Origin: CAZUNO01 sp964621445 [NCBI: Candidatus Hadarchaeota archaeon]
GTDB lineage: Archaea; CAYQAE01; CAYVLA01
DNA length: 16,232 bases
Assembly (NCBI GenBank): GCA_964621445.1
Contig: CAZUNO010000043.1
Location: 1 to 16,232 of the forward strand
Direction of reading: 5' to 3'
Under the pieces are notes generated by a model. That model saw only the letters and a list, made by a program, of their open reading frames with translations. It made no database searches and was not told where the DNA came from. Below, in pieces: positions 13,511-16,232 of this stretch (within the stretch, counting starts at the first letter, position 1; every line of letters starts with the position of its first letter). A program made the position numbers and the translations under genes.

Positions 13511-16063
13511 TTGGGTGAGGATTTCCCCCTTGAATCTAGAAGACGAAAAATTTTTGATCTAAGGATTCTCATAGGATCTATATTGACCAAAGGATTGCTG
13601 ATCCTAAGTTGTCTGTTGGTTATATCGGCAGCTGGAGCACAGCCAATTGTAAGAAATCTTGGTACCCCGGTAAGGGCCATGTCCATTAGAGGCTCCCTTC
13701 TGGTGAGGGACCCAATAACCGGTCGCCCCACCTTCTATTCCGGGATGCATACGAGTTCTGGAAGCGGGCGACTGATTAGGTTTGATTACGCGAAGGGCGA
13801 CGTGGAGTATTATTCGCTGCCTGGGACCAGCGGGGCCTATGGACTCACTGAAGGTCAGGATGGGAAAATTTACGTAGGAAGCATCTATGACGCTAGGATA
13901 TTCAGTTTCGACCCGGAAAACGGGAACATAACTGACCATGGAAGCGCTGGCGGGGAGGAGTATATTTTCGAGCTTTGTACCGGTCCCCATGGACGTATAT
14001 ACGGCGGCACCTATCCGAGGGCCAAGGTAGTGATGTATGACCCCGCAAATGACGAAATTACCGATCTGGGAAGCATGCATCCGACTGAAAAGTACGTGGG
14101 CGACCTGACCGTGGCGGAGAACGGTAGGGTTTTTGCCGGGATATTTCCCCACGCGGACCTAGTAGTCTATGATCCAATAACTAAGAAGAAACGAAGCATA
14201 CTTCCAGAACGCTACCAGGGAGCTCAAGGAGTTGACCCGGATTCGGAGGGAAACCTGGTTTTCGCATCGGTTGACGGCACCCTGCTCATAATCGATGCCA
14301 ACAGCTATGATATCGTAAAGGAGATACCCCCTCCAGAAGGCGGATGGATCGGTACCCACAGACCAATGTCCGGCGGACCCCTGTTGATCCATGGATTGCC
14401 TGGGGGGTACTTCCGATTCAACTCCACGAGCCGTGAGCTGGAGCCCTTCTACACACCGAAATATTCCACGTATGATAATCAAACCGGAGTGGCCTATATC
14501 AGAACCGGAGGTCGGCAAATCTTCCAGGCCCATAACCTGACAAGCGGGGAGCTGTTAAGCGAGGTTGATGTGGGGAGGGATGGGGACGGAATGATGGTGT
14601 TCAGCCTGGGAACTGGACCTGACGGGTGCATATACGGGGGATCGGTAAGCATCCTTCACCTCTTCAGGTACAAACCTCTCACTGAGAGCCTGGAGGATCT
14701 CGGATTTCCATTTCCCGGGGGCGGGGGGCAGTTCTACAGCCTACATACCACCGGTCAGAGTATCTACATGGCGGCCTACTCCGATTCAGTGCTAGGCGTC
14801 TATGAACCCTCGGAAGAATGGGACCCTGGAGATGGCCCTGATTCAAATCCTAGGAGGATAGGTACAACTGGAGGAGAGCAGAATAGACCCCACGCCCTGA
14901 CTTCCTCCGCCGATGGAAGGGTGTTCATCGGTAGCGAACCGGCTTATGGACAGTATGGCGGGGCACTTTCAGTTTATGATCCCCGGACCGATTCCTTCGA
15001 GGTCCATAGGAATATAATACCCAATCAGACGGTGCTGTCCCTTGCTGCCAGTTTGGACGGGTGGACCATATATGGCGGGTCCAGCACCAGAGGGGGAACC
15101 GGCACCAGTCCAATCACCGATAAGCCCCGCTTCTTCGCCTGGGATGTCAAAACCGAGGAGAAGATGCTGGACATGGTGCCCGTGGGGGGAGCGGAGGATA
15201 TCAATTCCCTGGTAACTGCACCAGACGGGCGGATATATGGAGGAGCAGGATCCGCCCTGTTCGTCTATGATCCCGGTGCTGGGAAGATAATTCATACCCA
15301 GGGATCCCTGGAAGGGGAGATAACCTCAATGGTCGTCGGAGAAGACGGCTTGATCTATGCCCGGGCCGAGAGCGCGATCTTCAGGATGAAGCCCTTGTCG
15401 GGGCCCGGAGAGGAGGTTTATTGCCAGCTTCTACACCGCGGCGGGAAAGGTAGGGGTTTGGCCCTGGACGGTCAGGGCAGGGTCTATTTTGGAGATGGGA
15501 CTGAATTGTGGGTTATCGATAACATTCCAGCAACGCCTAAGCCAATTTCCGATCTCCTGGTTTACGGCGATGATCTGGGTCCCGGCTGGACCTTGACCCA
15601 TTCCGGCGCAGAGATCAATCTGGAATCAAAGGAGATGGTTACGGATGGCAGGTGTCAGCGAGTTCATGTCGAAAGGTACTGCACCTTGGAGTACTTACCC
15701 CCCAACCCCTGGGATATCAATCTATCAGGGTACGATAATTTGTCATTCTCACTGAATCCGGGAAACTCCACCTTTAGAGGCCTGATCATCTCAAAAACGG
15801 GTCCTGGAAGCGGAAGTTCGGTTTCTCTTCTGGAGGATTACGCCCTTCAATTACCACCCAATGAATGGGCAAAGATCGAGATACCCATCGAGGACCTTGG
15901 GTGGGCCTTCGGTTCCCGAATGGAATCACTCAAGATGGTGGTATTAGGTTCCGGTGTTTTTTACCTGGATTCGATTTCTCTGGACATACCTAGCTCGGGT
16001 ATTTTCCCCATGGAGATCATGCTCCTGGGGCTAGTTGCCATTATGCGACGGGTTTGGAAATGA
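13511..16063 (+). CDS. Giant secreted protein: tandem beta-propellers, carbohydrate-binding-like domain, C-terminal anchor
   Basis: An 850-residue surface protein of unknown function. Residues 10-13 are basic (RRRK), followed by a hydrophobic export segment (about 26-43, ending near AAGAQP). From about 60 to 670 the motif YDPxTGxIxxLG, with DGRIYGG-type strands between, recurs about 14 times (for example FSFDPENGNITDHG, VMYDPANDEITDLG, VYDPRTDSFEVH, VYDPGAGKIIH), which fits two seven-bladed propellers. Residues about 682-829 (LLVYGDDLGPGW to VFYLDSISLDI) look like a beta-sandwich carbohydrate-binding domain. The end, GIFPMEIMLLGLVAIM then RRVWK (830-850), is a membrane segment with a basic tail, as in C-terminal sorting or anchor signals. 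TTG 13511 is the longest start; TTG 13583 (residue 25), just before the hydrophobic stretch, is an alternative. No catalytic motif is recognised. Confidence 0.8.
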   Translation: MGEDFPLESRRRKIFDLRILIGSILTKGLLILSCLLVISAAGAQPIVRNLGTPVRAMSIRGSLLVRDPITGRPTFYSGMHTSSGSGRLIRFDYAKGDVEYYSLPGTSGAYGLTEGQDGKIYVGSIYDARIFSFDPENGNITDHGSAGGEEYIFELCTGPHGRIYGGTYPRAKVVMYDPANDEITDLGSMHPTEKYVGDLTVAENGRVFAGIFPHADLVVYDPITKKKRSILPERYQGAQGVDPDSEGNLVFASVDGTLLIIDANSYDIVKEIPPPEGGWIGTHRPMSGGPLLIHGLPGGYFRFNSTSRELEPFYTPKYSTYDNQTGVAYIRTGGRQIFQAHNLTSGELLSEVDVGRDGDGMMVFSLGTGPDGCIYGGSVSILHLFRYKPLTESLEDLGFPFPGGGGQFYSLHTTGQSIYMAAYSDSVLGVYEPSEEWDPGDGPDSNPRRIGTTGGEQNRPHALTSSADGRVFIGSEPAYGQYGGALSVYDPRTDSFEVHRNIIPNQTVLSLAASLDGWTIYGGSSTRGGTGTSPITDKPRFFAWDVKTEEKMLDMVPVGGAEDINSLVTAPDGRIYGGAGSALFVYDPGAGKIIHTQGSLEGEITSMVVGEDGLIYARAESAIFRMKPLSGPGEEVYCQLLHRGGKGRGLALDGQGRVYFGDGTELWVIDNIPATPKPISDLLVYGDDLGPGWTLTHSGAEINLESKEMVTDGRCQRVHVERYCTLEYLPPNPWDINLSGYDNLSFSLNPGNSTFRGLIISKTGPGSGSSVSLLEDYALQLPPNEWAKIEIPIEDLGWAFGSRMESLKMVVLGSGVFYLDSISLDIPSSGIFPMEIMLLGLVAIMRRVWK

Positions 16064-16143
16064 ATCCCCGTCGTGGTAGGGATTTTACTCGACCAAATGC
16101 GAAGCTCCTATTCTGGCTGATCCTACAGCGGAAAGGAGGATAA

Positions 16144-16232
16144 TTAGCAATACAGTTAGGAGATCTTGACCTTCTGATATTTTTGCTTGGCATAGCCTTG
16201 CTAATGAGTTTAGTAGTTTCTTGTTCGCTGCT
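16144..16232 (+). CDS. Possible N-terminus of a membrane or exported protein, cut by the window end
   Basis: After a strong ribosome site GAAAGGAGG (16131-16139) the frame starting at 16144 is open to the window end and encodes a hydrophobic stretch containing LLIFLLGIALLMSLVV. This looks like a signal peptide or first membrane helix. No ATG/GTG/TTG lies at an ideal distance from the ribosome site: TTG 16183 and ATG 16204 are in frame but far, and ATA 16150 would be unusual. The start is therefore unresolved, and the product cannot be named. Confidence 0.35.

Noticed and set aside
13530-13562. TTG at 13530 preceded by GGTGAGG (13514-13520), a short leader-peptide frame
   Set aside because: It encodes only about ten residues, lies inside the N-terminus of the propeller gene in another frame, and has no sign of regulatory function.
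13604-14533. Minus-strand frames opposite the giant propeller gene
   Set aside because: Both mirror the plus-strand repeat codons and have no recognisable protein features.

Overview
The window looks archaeal. Several genes lack a Shine-Dalgarno sequence but carry an A/T-rich TATA-like box about 26-31 bases before the start codon, as in archaeal leaderless mRNAs (clearest before the start codons at 12572, 8675, 8760 and 7830). Others use good archaeal SD motifs (GGTGAGG, GAGGTG, TGAGG), often with TTG or GTG starts. Arg codons AGG/AGA and Ile codon ATA are common, and GC looks close to half by eye. I cannot place it more precisely than an archaeon, perhaps euryarchaeal or Thermoplasmata-like. 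No rRNA, tRNA, CRISPR array or intact mobile element is seen.

Layout: (1) 120-3273, plus strand: a probable operon of an FHS-type MFS transporter, an AAC(3)-family acyltransferase and a beta-keto-acid cleavage enzyme (BKACE/DUF849). (2) 3361-3942: a nicotinamidase with its own leader, convergent with a minus-strand D-2-hydroxyacid dehydrogenase (3957-4907). (3) 5011-9962: a sulfo/phospho-ester block. A canonical formylglycine-type sulfatase (plus) meets tail-to-tail with a second alkaline-phosphatase-superfamily enzyme (minus) that has Thr at the formylglycine position. Upstream of the latter is an alpha/beta hydrolase, divergent from a cytoplasmic arylsulfotransferase (ASST) across a promoter region with a perfect palindrome. 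(4) 10049-16063: cell-surface and membrane genes: a membrane-anchored glutamine-amidotransferase-like protein broken by a one-base frameshift, a secreted Asp-box (sialidase-fold) protein with a C-terminal anchor, an MscS channel, and an 850-residue secreted protein that seems to hold 14 beta-propeller blades, a carbohydrate-binding-like domain and a C-terminal membrane anchor. A partial hydrophobic reading frame runs off the right edge.

How they may work together (inference): import of a sugar-like compound, removal and transfer of sulfate (sulfatase plus ASST), acyl and keto-acid chemistry using acetyl-CoA (AAC(3)-like plus BKACE), 2-keto/2-hydroxy acid interconversion, and large surface propeller/lectin-like proteins suggest handling of sulfated or modified glycans or small organosulfates. 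No single gene proves this. All intergenic gaps are under about 125 bases.
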